Positions 1 to 7,674 of a stretch of 34,777 bases of DNA are shown here, piece by piece. Under the pieces are notes generated by a model. That model saw only the letters and a list, made by a program, of their open reading frames with translations. It was not told where the DNA came from and did not search any database. Position numbers and translations under genes: made by a program. Origin of the DNA: Stygibacter sp964604155 (GTDB lineage: Bacteria > Cloacimonadota > Cloacimonadia > Cloacimonadales > TCS61); assembly GCA_964604155.1 (NCBI GenBank), contig CAZRXY010000118.1:1-34777 (forward strand). Reading direction: 5' to 3'. Numbering within the stretch: position 1 is the first letter of the stretch; every line of letters starts with the position of its first letter.

Positions 1-226
1 GATCTCGTTATCAGCTCTGGCAGCCCCCGTTATCTCTATCCAAAATAACCCTTCGGTCGAAATGACTGATCAGGAAATCAAAGATGCAGTAGCTGCCAGC
101 ATCGGAGTCCTTTCTCTGGAAAGTATTGAAGATAAAGATTATATCTTCATCGCTGTCACGGAAGAAGGCTGGATTATTGTAGAAATCGACGGCGATTATT
201 ACATCGTAATTCCCGATAGCGAGTAG
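1..226 (+). CDS. C-terminal end of an unrecognised protein (cut by window edge)
   Basis: An open frame runs from base 2 to a TAG at 224-226 (about 74 residues) with no start inside the window, so this is the 3' end of a longer gene. The visible part contains an acidic helix-like segment (T-D-Q-E-I-K-D-A-V) followed by alternating hydrophobic residues (Y-I-F-I-A-V-T-E-E-G-W-I-I-V-E-I-D-G-D-Y), which looks like a small beta-rich domain ending in D-S-E. I do not recognise the family. The coding call rests on amino-acid composition and the uninterrupted frame. The next gene on this side is convergent. Confidence 0.6.
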   Translation, partial: ISLSALAAPVISIQNNPSVEMTDQEIKDAVAASIGVLSLESIEDKDYIFIAVTEEGWIIVEIDGDYYIVIPDSE

Positions 227-242
227 TTTAACTGAAGACTGA

Positions 243-282
243 AAATGAAAATGCGAAAATGCGAAGATGAGAAGATGAGAAA
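243..282. repeat. Purine-rich low-complexity repeat
   Basis: Short imperfect tandem units of the type gaaaatgc / gaagatga follow each other directly after the stop of the partial gene. It is a simple-sequence tract with no evident coding role and could be a slippage-prone site. Confidence 0.6.
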
Positions 283-294
283 AGGAGGCGATAA

Positions 295-402
295 CCTGCA
301 GAATTTGATTATGCTGTGATCATTATCGGATACGACTACCAGTCAGCTAAGACCATGCGTAAAGGCAGAGCCTTCCGCAAGGTGCGATTTGCAGACTGGT
401 GA
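295..402 (+). pseudogene. Possible gene remnant (short open frame without start)
   Basis: After a TAA at 292-294 a frame stays open to a TGA at 400-402. It encodes a gene-like peptide that starts P-A-E-F-D-Y-A-V-I-I-I-G-Y-D-Y and ends with the basic stretch R-A-F-R-K-V-R-F-A-D-W. There is no ATG until codon 20, and the AGGAGG at 284-289 is too far from the first GTG (316). The composition resembles the end of a real protein, so a decayed gene is the best guess. It could also be chance; the family is not recognised. Confidence 0.2.
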
Positions 403-430
403 GGGGTTCTATGCTTTCCGGGGAGTATCT

Positions 431-481
431 AAAAAAGCCGCCACCATTGCGAAGGTATATCTTCCATGCGCAAGGTGGCTT
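431..481 (-). terminator. Rho-independent terminator of the gyrBA-lipoprotein operon
   Basis: Read on the minus strand, an imperfect stem (arms around 471-481 and 437-450, core GCCACC/GGTGGC with one bulge, inner TTGCG/CGCAA) is followed directly by six T residues (A tract at 431-436 on the plus strand). It lies about 115 bases after the lipoprotein stop codon. No other gene-like sequence intervenes on this strand. Confidence 0.6.
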
Positions 482-594
482 GCTACCTTTTATTTTTATC
501 ATCCCCTTTCCGGATAACTTGAGAGCCGGACACCAAAATCATTCCCGGGTGATGCAGTATCTTTTTTGGGGGTCTTTGGTCTATCTCATAAATC

Positions 595-1185
595 TCAGCG
601 TCTAAAGATCATCCTTTGGTCTTTATAGACCAGAGTTAGTTCGTCATTTTTTATATTCACCTTTGGGAAGAAAATGAATCCGGTGCGTTTTGCCTGGGGG
701 AAAATCTCGCCAAAGGCAAAAGAGTCCCTCATCAGGTTTCGCTTTGCCCTTCGCCACTCTTCCAGGAAATTAGATTGGTCTTGAATGCTAACCAGTTTTT
801 TGTCATCCCACTCTTCGATATTTTTCACAACCAGATATTGCAATTCACTATTCAGTAGTATATTTTCTATCTGATCGATGCTCAGGGGATCACTTTGGTT
901 ACCGTTTTGGTCAAGCAGGGCAAAATCTGAAGCGTCCACTTTAAGTTTATCGCGGGTATGATTTTTTACGGTTACATGGAATGTGGTGAAATAGTCATTA
1001 AGATTCTGCGGCTCTCCAGTCCAATAGAGATTTTGGGCAACGAGTTCTATTTCAGGCGATTGATATAGATAAGAGGCATTTAGAATTCTTAATCCATCGC
1101 CTCCTACGGGCATGTATCTATTGGCACACCCCGTCAGTAAAAAAATGAGCAGTGTGCTTATAAGCCAAAATCTCAAATACCTCAT
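595..1185 (-). CDS. Lipoprotein with DUF4352-like domain
   Basis: 196 residues. The N-terminus is a signal peptide with a hydrophobic core and lipobox L-L-T-G-C (Cys20), so it is predicted to be a membrane-anchored lipoprotein. The body resembles the immunoglobulin-like DUF4352 fold: a strand F-H-V-T-V-K-N-H, then L-K-V-D-A-S-D-F-A-L-L-D-Q-N-G, and near the end a G-E-I-F-P...G-F-I-F-F-P segment. This family often sits at the cell surface, but its role is mostly unknown. The ATG lies 7 bases after the gyrA stop, and its GAGG ribosome site overlaps the gyrA end, so it is probably co-transcribed with gyrBA. A functional link to gyrase is not implied. Confidence 0.8.
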   Translation of the reverse strand: MRYLRFWLISTLLIFLLTGCANRYMPVGGDGLRILNASYLYQSPEIELVAQNLYWTGEPQNLNDYFTTFHVTVKNHTRDKLKVDASDFALLDQNGNQSDPLSIDQIENILLNSELQYLVVKNIEEWDDKKLVSIQDQSNFLEEWRRAKRNLMRDSFAFGEIFPQAKRTGFIFFPKVNIKNDELTLVYKDQRMIFRR

Positions 1186-1192
1186 TTTAACC

Positions 1193-3871
1193 TCAATCCA
1201 GGAAATCTATCTCTCCCTGTACTGCTTTTCTTTCTTCGTTATCTTCCTCAAATTCCTTCTGGTCTTCTTCTTCATCCAGGATTTCATCGATATCCTCATC
1301 CATATCTTCCTGAAGATTTTCCTCTGAACTATCATCCTCGTCCAATTTTATGTTTTCATCATCCAAGATGTCAACATTATTTTCTTTCATGGCAGCATCC
1401 AATTCGGAATTTTCACTATTATCGGAATTTAGATCATCATCAGTATCATCTTCCGGCGTGATACGGGCTATATCATAAACTTTGTCGCCATCCTTGAGAT
1501 TAATTAATCTAACGCCCTGGGTACTTCTTCCAATAACTGTGATTTTATCGACACTTTGGCGTATAATCATCCCGCTTTTGGTCACTATCATGAGGTCGTC
1601 ATTATCAACCACTTCCATTAGCGAGATCAGGTTGCCGTTTCGAGCGCTGGTTCTGATAGTGATCACTCCTTTACCACCGCGACGGGTTTTTGAGTATTCT
1701 TCCAAAAGACTTCGTTTACCAAATCCGTTTTCACTAATTGCCAGGAGAGTTCCTTCGCGTTTGACGATCACCATTGCCACTACCTCATCGCCTTTTCGCA
1801 ATCTGATACCCCGCACTCCGTGTGAATTTCTACCCATGGGACGAACGTTATCTTCGGCGAATCTGTTTGCATAACCATATTTAGTGGCGAGAATGATATC
1901 ATTATCACCATCAGTGATTTGAGAATCTATCAGTCTGTCATCTTCATCAAGATTAATCGCAATTATACCGGAAGCCCGGGGGTGGCTGTATGCCTGCAGC
2001 GGTGATTTTTTAACCGTGCCATTTTTGGTGACCATAGTGATGAAATATTGCTCTTCGAAATCTCTTACGGTAACAAAAGATTCGATTTTTTCGTCTCTTT
2101 GCAATTGCAGCAGGTTGACAATAGCCTTGCCGCGAGCTGTGCGGCTAACTAGTGGCACTTTATGCACTTTGAGCCAGTAGCATTTCCCCATATTCGTAAA
2201 AAAGAGGATATAGGCATGAGTAGAAGCTACGAAGATGGATTCAACGAAATCTTCATCTTTCAGATTTGAGCCGGATAATCCTTTACCACCACGACCCTGC
2301 TTGCGGTAAGTATCTATTGGCAGCCTCTTGATATAACCTTCATGCGAAATAGTAACGACCATATCTTCATCGGCGATCATATCTTCTGTATCGATATCGG
2401 ATGAGCCTTCCAATATGACGGTACGGCGCGGGTCACTGTATTTCTCTTTGATCTCGAGGGTTTCGGATTTAACTATCTCCATCCGTATTTCACGCTTTTC
2501 AAGAATTTCTTTTAGCTCTGCTACAGTAGCCAGCAATTGTTTATATTCTTCCTCAATTTTCTCGCGTTCTAACCCGGTGAGTCGCTGAAGCCGCATTTCA
2601 AGAATTGCCTTTGCCTGAATCTCGCTGAGTTTAAATTTCGCCTGCAGACTCTCATTTGCTTCAGCAGTTGTAGCAGAAGCACGGATAGTAGCGATTATTT
2701 CATCGATATTATCAAGAGCAATCCGCAAGCCTTCCAGAATATGAAGCCTTCTTTCGGCATTATCAAGCTCAAATTGAGTGCGGCGAACTATAACATCATG
2801 CCTGAACTTGATAAATTCCTGGATCAGCGTCTTCATATTAACAATTTTGGGTACCCCGCCTACGAGGCAACGATTATTAACGCTGAAACTCGTCTGCAAC
2901 TGAGAGTATTTATACAGCTTATTAAGTACCGCATTACCTTCATAATTCCGCTTGATGGTGATCATCAGTCTCATGCCCTGACGCCCACTTTCGTCTCGGA
3001 TATCAGAGATTCCCTCAACTCTTTTCTCTTTCACCAGACTCACGATTTTCTCTATCAGTTGCGTTTTGCCCAGCATATAGGGGATTTCTGTGACTACAAT
3101 GGATTCCGAACCATTATTTTTGGTTTCAATACCAGCCTTTGCCCGGACAATTATCCTGCCATTGCCGGTCTCAAAATAGTCTCTTATCCCGCTTCTACCA
3201 ATAATGTATCCTCCAGTAGGGAAATCTGGACCTTTGATGTATCGCATAAGTTCTTGAGGTTCCAGGTCTGGATTATCGACCATTGCTATAATGGCATCAC
3301 AGGTTTCACCCAGATTGTGAGGAGCCATATTTGTAGCCATACCTACAGCTATACCGGTAGAGCCATTAACAATGAGATTAGGGAACTTAGAGGGAAACAC
3401 GGTGGGCTCGGTGCGGGTATCATCATAATTAGTGCGAAAATCCACAGTTTCTTTTTCAAGATCTGCCATCAATTCAACCGCTTCTTTTTGCAATCTGGCT
3501 TCCGTATAACGCATTGCAGCAGGAGGATCACCGTCCTGGGAACCGAAATTTCCCTGCCCATCCACTAACATATATCTGAGGCTCCAGGGCTGAGCCATCC
3601 GCACAAGAGTGGGATACACAACCTGCTCACCGTGTGGGTGATAATTACCAGAGGTATCACCGGCGATTTTGGCACATTTCCTGAATCCTTTGCCTGGAGT
3701 CAGGTTCAATTCATTCATAGCAAATAATATTCTTCTCTGTGAGGGTTTGAGACCATCCCGCACGTCCGGTAATGCTCTTGAGACGATTACGCTCATTGAG
3801 TATTCCAGATAAGCTTTTTTTAGTACTTCATCAATTTCTATAGATTCTATTCTTGATCTATCGTGTATCAT
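1193..3871 (-). CDS. gyrA: DNA gyrase subunit A
   Basis: 892 residues. This is the breakage-reunion subunit of gyrase, which introduces negative supercoils with GyrB and ATP. The catalytic tyrosine is Tyr122 in M-R-Y-T-E-A-R, the same number as in E. coli. A GyrA box (Q-G-R-G-G-K-G) in the C-terminal wrapping domain separates it from ParC. The C-terminus continues as a very acidic tail of about 85 residues (from about residue 806), rich in Asp and Glu. In the quinolone region H-P-H-G-E-Q-V-V-Y-P the positions matching E. coli Ser83 and Asp87 are Gln83 and Pro87. It starts 8 bases after the gyrB stop with an AGGGGG ribosome site. Confidence 0.97.
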   Translation of the reverse strand: MIHDRSRIESIEIDEVLKKAYLEYSMSVIVSRALPDVRDGLKPSQRRILFAMNELNLTPGKGFRKCAKIAGDTSGNYHPHGEQVVYPTLVRMAQPWSLRYMLVDGQGNFGSQDGDPPAAMRYTEARLQKEAVELMADLEKETVDFRTNYDDTRTEPTVFPSKFPNLIVNGSTGIAVGMATNMAPHNLGETCDAIIAMVDNPDLEPQELMRYIKGPDFPTGGYIIGRSGIRDYFETGNGRIIVRAKAGIETKNNGSESIVVTEIPYMLGKTQLIEKIVSLVKEKRVEGISDIRDESGRQGMRLMITIKRNYEGNAVLNKLYKYSQLQTSFSVNNRCLVGGVPKIVNMKTLIQEFIKFRHDVIVRRTQFELDNAERRLHILEGLRIALDNIDEIIATIRASATTAEANESLQAKFKLSEIQAKAILEMRLQRLTGLEREKIEEEYKQLLATVAELKEILEKREIRMEIVKSETLEIKEKYSDPRRTVILEGSSDIDTEDMIADEDMVVTISHEGYIKRLPIDTYRKQGRGGKGLSGSNLKDEDFVESIFVASTHAYILFFTNMGKCYWLKVHKVPLVSRTARGKAIVNLLQLQRDEKIESFVTVRDFEEQYFITMVTKNGTVKKSPLQAYSHPRASGIIAINLDEDDRLIDSQITDGDNDIILATKYGYANRFAEDNVRPMGRNSHGVRGIRLRKGDEVVAMVIVKREGTLLAISENGFGKRSLLEEYSKTRRGGKGVITIRTSARNGNLISLMEVVDNDDLMIVTKSGMIIRQSVDKITVIGRSTQGVRLINLKDGDKVYDIARITPEDDTDDDLNSDNSENSELDAAMKENNVDILDDENIKLDEDDSSEENLQEDMDEDIDEILDEEEDQKEFEEDNEERKAVQGEIDFLD

Positions 3872-3879
3872 TTATCCCC

Positions 3880-5787
3880 CTAAACATCTATTTCCGCATA
3901 AACGGCATTCTCTTCGATAAATTGTCGTCTTGGTTCCACCTCGTCACCCATCAATATAGTGAACATGCGGTCTGCTTCTATGGCATCATCTATCCGCACG
4001 GATGTGAGAATACGTTTTTCAGGATCAAGAGTGGTTTCCCATAACTGATCCGGATTCATCTCACCCAGACCTTTGTAACGCTGGATATGCAATCCTTTTG
4101 AGCCGCCAAATTCTTCTATTGCCTTGTCACGCTCATCCATGGAATACACATAGCGTTTCTTATTACCCTTCCTCACCAGAAAAAGAGGTGGTCTGGCGAT
4201 AAAAACGTGACCCTCATCTACAAGTGGTCTCATATAGCGGAAAAAGAATGTTAATAAAAGTGTGGCAATATGCTGTCCATCCACATCAGCATCCGCCATG
4301 ATAATCACCTTGTTATATCGCAATTTGCTGATATCAAATTCCTGCCCAATACCTGCACCCAGTGCCAGAATAACCGGCTGAATTTTATCATTATTCAATA
4401 CACGGTCTATTCTTGCCTTTTCCGTATTCAGCATTTTTCCCCAAAGTGCCAGTATTGCCTGAAATGTGCGGTCTCTGCCCATTTTGGCAGAACCTCCGGC
4501 AGAATCACCCTCGACCAGGAAAATCTCGGTCTGAGAAGGGTCTTGGATAGAGCAATCTGCCAGTTTACCCGGAAGACTGCCGCTCTCAAGGACAGACTTA
4601 CGGCGGGTAAGTTCTCGAGCCTTCCTGGCAGCTTCACGGCTTCGTGCTCCCAGAAGTGCCTTTATGCAAATCGATTTTGCTTCGGACGGATGCTCTTCAA
4701 AATAGATCATCATCTTTTCATATACTACAGAATTAATAACGCTTTCTACATCAGAATTCTGCAGCTTGGTTTTGGTTTGCCCCTCAAACTGCGGGTTAGC
4801 GACCTTTACAGAAACCACTGCTGTGAGACCTTCTCGGATATCATTACCCTGGGGTAGCACTTTTTCTTTACTCATGGACGAATCATTGCGGATATAGGTA
4901 TTAACCGTACGCGTTAAAGCAGCCTTGAAACCAATTAGATGTGTACCGCCCTCAATAGTATTGATGTTATTGGCAAAACTCAGTATCGTCTCCTGAAAAC
5001 CCTCATTATATTGCAGGGATACCTCAAACTCGATGCCGTCTCTGCCACCTTCTATAAAAAGAGGATCGGCAAATAAGGGTTTCTTATTCGTATTAAGGTA
5101 CGCCACAAATTCATTGATCCCGCCATCATAACGAAACTCATGCGTTCTGCCGCTACGCTCATCTTTGAGATTAATACTCACTCCCCTATTTAGAAAAGCC
5201 AGCTCCCGCAAACGAACACTTAGATAATCAAAACTAAATTCTACCGTCTCAAATATTGTAGTATCCGGCTTGAACCGGATCCTCGTGCCTGTATCATTAT
5301 AATCAAATTCGTCTTCCAGCACCATTAGTCCTGTCACCGGAATACCCTTTTCATAGCATTGGTAGTAATGTTTACCGCTTTTCTTGATGAATACTTCCAG
5401 TTTCTCTGAAAGGGCATTAACTACAGATACGCCCACACCATGAAGCCCTCCTGATACTTTATAGGACTTATTATCAAATTTACCACCGGCATGCAAAACC
5501 GTCATCACTACCTCAACCGCCGGGATTTTCTCGGTTTTATGCATCTCTACCGGTATTCCTCTGCCGTTATCGATAACGCTGACGAATCCATCAGGATGAA
5601 TGATCACCGAGATCTCGTCGCAATAGCCTCCTAATGCCTCATCAATACTGTTATCCACTACCTCATATACCAAGTGATGAAGCCCTCGCTCCGTAGTACC
5701 GCCAATATACATCGCCGGACGCTTGCGTACTGCTTCCAGACCTTTTAGCACTTTAATATTACTGGCATTATAATTACTGTCTGTCAT
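3880..5787 (-). CDS. gyrB: DNA gyrase subunit B
   Basis: 635 residues, the usual length for a GyrB without the long proteobacterial insert. It supplies the ATPase and metal-binding part of gyrase. The GHKL ATPase motifs are present (E-V-V-D-N-S-I-D-E-A, D-N-G-R-G-I-P-V, G-G-L-H-G-V-G-V-S-V-V-N), then Q-T-K-T-K-L. The TOPRIM domain has E-G-D-S-A-G-G (from about residue 426) and D-A-D-V-D-G-Q-H. The normally conserved P-L-(R/K)-G-K stretch reads A-L-W-G-K, with Trp449 at the site of E. coli Lys447; the codon TGG is clear at 4441-4443. It is first in the gyrB-gyrA-lipoprotein operon, with AGGAG just before the ATG. Confidence 0.97.
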   Translation of the reverse strand: MTDSNYNASNIKVLKGLEAVRKRPAMYIGGTTERGLHHLVYEVVDNSIDEALGGYCDEISVIIHPDGFVSVIDNGRGIPVEMHKTEKIPAVEVVMTVLHAGGKFDNKSYKVSGGLHGVGVSVVNALSEKLEVFIKKSGKHYYQCYEKGIPVTGLMVLEDEFDYNDTGTRIRFKPDTTIFETVEFSFDYLSVRLRELAFLNRGVSINLKDERSGRTHEFRYDGGINEFVAYLNTNKKPLFADPLFIEGGRDGIEFEVSLQYNEGFQETILSFANNINTIEGGTHLIGFKAALTRTVNTYIRNDSSMSKEKVLPQGNDIREGLTAVVSVKVANPQFEGQTKTKLQNSDVESVINSVVYEKMMIYFEEHPSEAKSICIKALLGARSREAARKARELTRRKSVLESGSLPGKLADCSIQDPSQTEIFLVEGDSAGGSAKMGRDRTFQAILALWGKMLNTEKARIDRVLNNDKIQPVILALGAGIGQEFDISKLRYNKVIIMADADVDGQHIATLLLTFFFRYMRPLVDEGHVFIARPPLFLVRKGNKKRYVYSMDERDKAIEEFGGSKGLHIQRYKGLGEMNPDQLWETTLDPEKRILTSVRIDDAIEADRMFTILMGDEVEPRRQFIEENAVYAEIDV

Positions 5788-6298
5788 AAGCTCCTCGCTG
5801 GAATTTCACTATTATTTTTGCGAAATTCTTTCTCGTTATTTCTAAGCCATTCTTACCTGACTGCCAAATGGTGTCAAATATTTATTTTTATAGTAAGTTA
5901 GCTCTCATAAATGCCAATCTGTAGATATCCGGGTAATACCTGCTAACTACATATAATATAGTGTTTTATGGTTATAGCTGCCTGAACCTGCCAAAATTGA
6001 AGTGTAAAATCTTTTTTTATCGCCTTTATGATGGTAGTTAAAGGCAAAATATACCAAAAAAAATAAGTAAACTTACAATCTTCAATATAACTTGTTACAG
6101 TTACATATCTCATTAATATTAATAACCTTATAACTGGTACATATTATTGTATTTATCACTATTACCTTATATCTGCCTTTGTATCAATGCATTAATAGAG
6201 GCATTATTAAACGGAGTCGGAAAAACTTTCAATGTAAACTGGCTCAGGCTATCAGACTGGAATCAGTTAGATGAGATAATGAATGCAGCGGAATCCCG
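5788..6298. other. Long AT-rich intergenic region between gyrB and the phosphohexomutase gene
   Basis: About 510 bases without a convincing complete gene. It holds the gyrB promoter near 5849-5877, a small hairpin at 6022-6045 (arms GCCTTTA and TAAAGGC, no T tract) and an open frame that looks like a gene remnant (6127-6302). I found no DnaA-box cluster, so it is not called as an origin despite the gyrase genes. Confidence 0.5.
5849..5877 (-). promoter_or_regulatory. Candidate sigma-70 promoter of gyrBA
   Basis: On the minus strand a perfect TTGACA (plus 5872-5877) is followed after 16 bases by TAAGAA (5850-5855), or after 17 by AAGAAT. It lies about 60 bases upstream of the gyrB start. The -10 is only moderate. 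Confidence 0.5.
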
Positions 6299-6302
6299 TT
6301 AG
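6127..6302 (+). pseudogene. Possible degraded gene end, plus strand
   Basis: A frame open from just after a TAA to a TAG at 6300-6302 ends in a peptide with normal protein composition (N-A-L-I-E-A-L-L-N-G-V-G-K, then N-W-L-R-L-S-D-W-N-Q-L-D-E-I-M-N-A-A). It has no ATG and no ribosome site; the upstream half is Leu/Tyr-rich and may be non-coding. It overlaps the last bases of the convergent phosphohexomutase gene. A decayed or truncated gene is the preferred reading, at low confidence. Confidence 0.25.
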
Positions 6303-7651
6303 ATATTTTTCAAAAGTGCTTCTTTAGTCTGTGAGCAGATTTTGTGGCTTTCATTAAGTGACGAGCTTTCCACATAGAGGCGAATAATGGGTTCTGTGCC
6401 ACTTTTGCGGATATGTATCCAGTAATGTGGTTCAATAATCTTAATTCCATCAGTTCTATCTGTAAATCTATCAGCGGCAAAATTTTCAGCATTATCCATC
6501 ACCTTGTCTAATTGCTGGTGAGCTACGGTAATTTTATCTTTGGCAAAGTAGTAGCGTGGGATATTGTCAGCAAGTTGACTGATATTTTTTTGTGATTGAG
6601 CCATAAAGGCTAGTATGATAGCCATACCTGCTGGTGCATCTCGAGTATAATGTACATCCGGGCAGATAATACCGCCATTGCCTTCACCGCCAATGGGGCT
6701 TTGGATATCCATCATTTTTTTCCCCACGTTAATCTCGCCGATAGCTGTGCGGATAACCTGGCAGTTATAGCGGGCGGCGATATCTTCTGAAGCCATGGAA
6801 GAGGAGAGGTTAGTGACTACGGTTCCGGGCTTGCGGGCAAGGATAAAATCTTCTGCCAGCAGCAGTGAGAATTCTTCAGAGAGGCAATTACCTTTTTCGT
6901 CCACAATGCTAAGTCTGTCCACGTCTGGATCCGTGGCAAAACCTATATCCGCCTGAAATTTTTTCACTGCCAGGCAAAGCCCTCCGAGATTTTGATTAAG
7001 TGGTTCCGGTGGATGGGCAAATAATCCCGTTGGCTGAGAATTGAGCTCAATAACTTCACAGCCTAACTTTTTCAGTAGCAGGGGCGAGATCAGTCCTCCG
7101 GCACCATTAACGGAATCAATCACGACTCTGAAGCCCGCAGCTTTGATTTTATCTAAGTGCAGATATGGTATTTCGAGTATAGCCTTTATATGATCGTTAG
7201 CAGCTTGGTCATAAGTTGATATTGTTCCTATTGAATCATACCTTTTCCAGCGGGGAACAGAATTGAGAGAATCCATGAATTTGTCAGCCTGCTCGGGTAA
7301 AAGAAACATTCCGCCCTTACCCACAAATTTAAGGGCATTCCATTCCGCCGGATTATGTGAAGCTGTTATGGATATGCCGCCGGAAGCTGATCCGTCTTTT
7401 TCCACAGCCAGCAGAACAGTAGGCGTGGAGACAATACCAAGGTCTACCACATCACAGCCCACGCTTATGAGTCCAGCGGTTACTGCATTGAGCATAGCAA
7501 TACCTGTTGTACGGGAATCTCTGCCAATTATTATTTTCCCGCTCTGGGAAAAAATGCCAAAATGGGCGGCATAATTAAGAACAAGATCTGGCGTGAGTGT
7601 ATCCCCAAAGATACCCCGCACCCCTGATACTGAGACCATAAGTTTACTCAT
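6299..7651 (-). CDS. Alpha-D-phosphohexomutase (phosphoglucosamine/phosphomannomutase type)
   Basis: 450 residues, a full-length four-domain phosphohexomutase. It moves phosphate between C6 and C1 of a hexose phosphate through a phosphoserine. The active serine is Ser98 in T-A-S-H-N-P, the metal loop is D-P-D-V-D-R (241-246), the sugar loop is G-E-G-N-G-G (322-327) and the phosphate loop is R-K-S-G-T-E-P (415-421). The G-E-G-N-G-G loop is the form seen in archaeal-type phosphoglucosamine mutases, so GlmM activity (UDP-GlcNAc precursor supply) is possible; ManB or Pgm activity cannot be excluded. A GGAGG site precedes the ATG. It follows addA by 23 bases, so it is probably in the addBA operon. 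Confidence 0.88.
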   Translation of the reverse strand: MSKLMVSVSGVRGIFGDTLTPDLVLNYAAHFGIFSQSGKIIIGRDSRTTGIAMLNAVTAGLISVGCDVVDLGIVSTPTVLLAVEKDGSASGGISITASHNPAEWNALKFVGKGGMFLLPEQADKFMDSLNSVPRWKRYDSIGTISTYDQAANDHIKAILEIPYLHLDKIKAAGFRVVIDSVNGAGGLISPLLLKKLGCEVIELNSQPTGLFAHPPEPLNQNLGGLCLAVKKFQADIGFATDPDVDRLSIVDEKGNCLSEEFSLLLAEDFILARKPGTVVTNLSSSMASEDIAARYNCQVIRTAIGEINVGKKMMDIQSPIGGEGNGGIICPDVHYTRDAPAGMAIILAFMAQSQKNISQLADNIPRYYFAKDKITVAHQQLDKVMDNAENFAADRFTDRTDGIKIIEPHYWIHIRKSGTEPIIRLYVESSSLNESHKICSQTKEALLKNI

Positions 7652-7674
7652 TTATCTAATCCTCCGGATATTTT

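Noticed and set aside
399..605. 68-residue frame after the left partial gene
   Set aside because: Its start is a GTG without a ribosome site, and it reads across the gyr-operon terminator hairpin. The composition is not protein-like.
2741..3568. 275-residue open frame on the plus strand inside gyrA
   Set aside because: It lies entirely antisense to the well-supported gyrA coding region, has no recognisable motif and no ribosome site.
6022..6045. Small hairpin GCCTTTA/TAAAGGC as a terminator
   Set aside because: No T tract follows on either strand and no gene ends next to it.
5788..6298. Replication origin next to gyrBA
   Set aside because: The region is AT-rich and gyrase genes often lie near oriC, but no DnaA-box cluster, dnaA or dnaN was seen.
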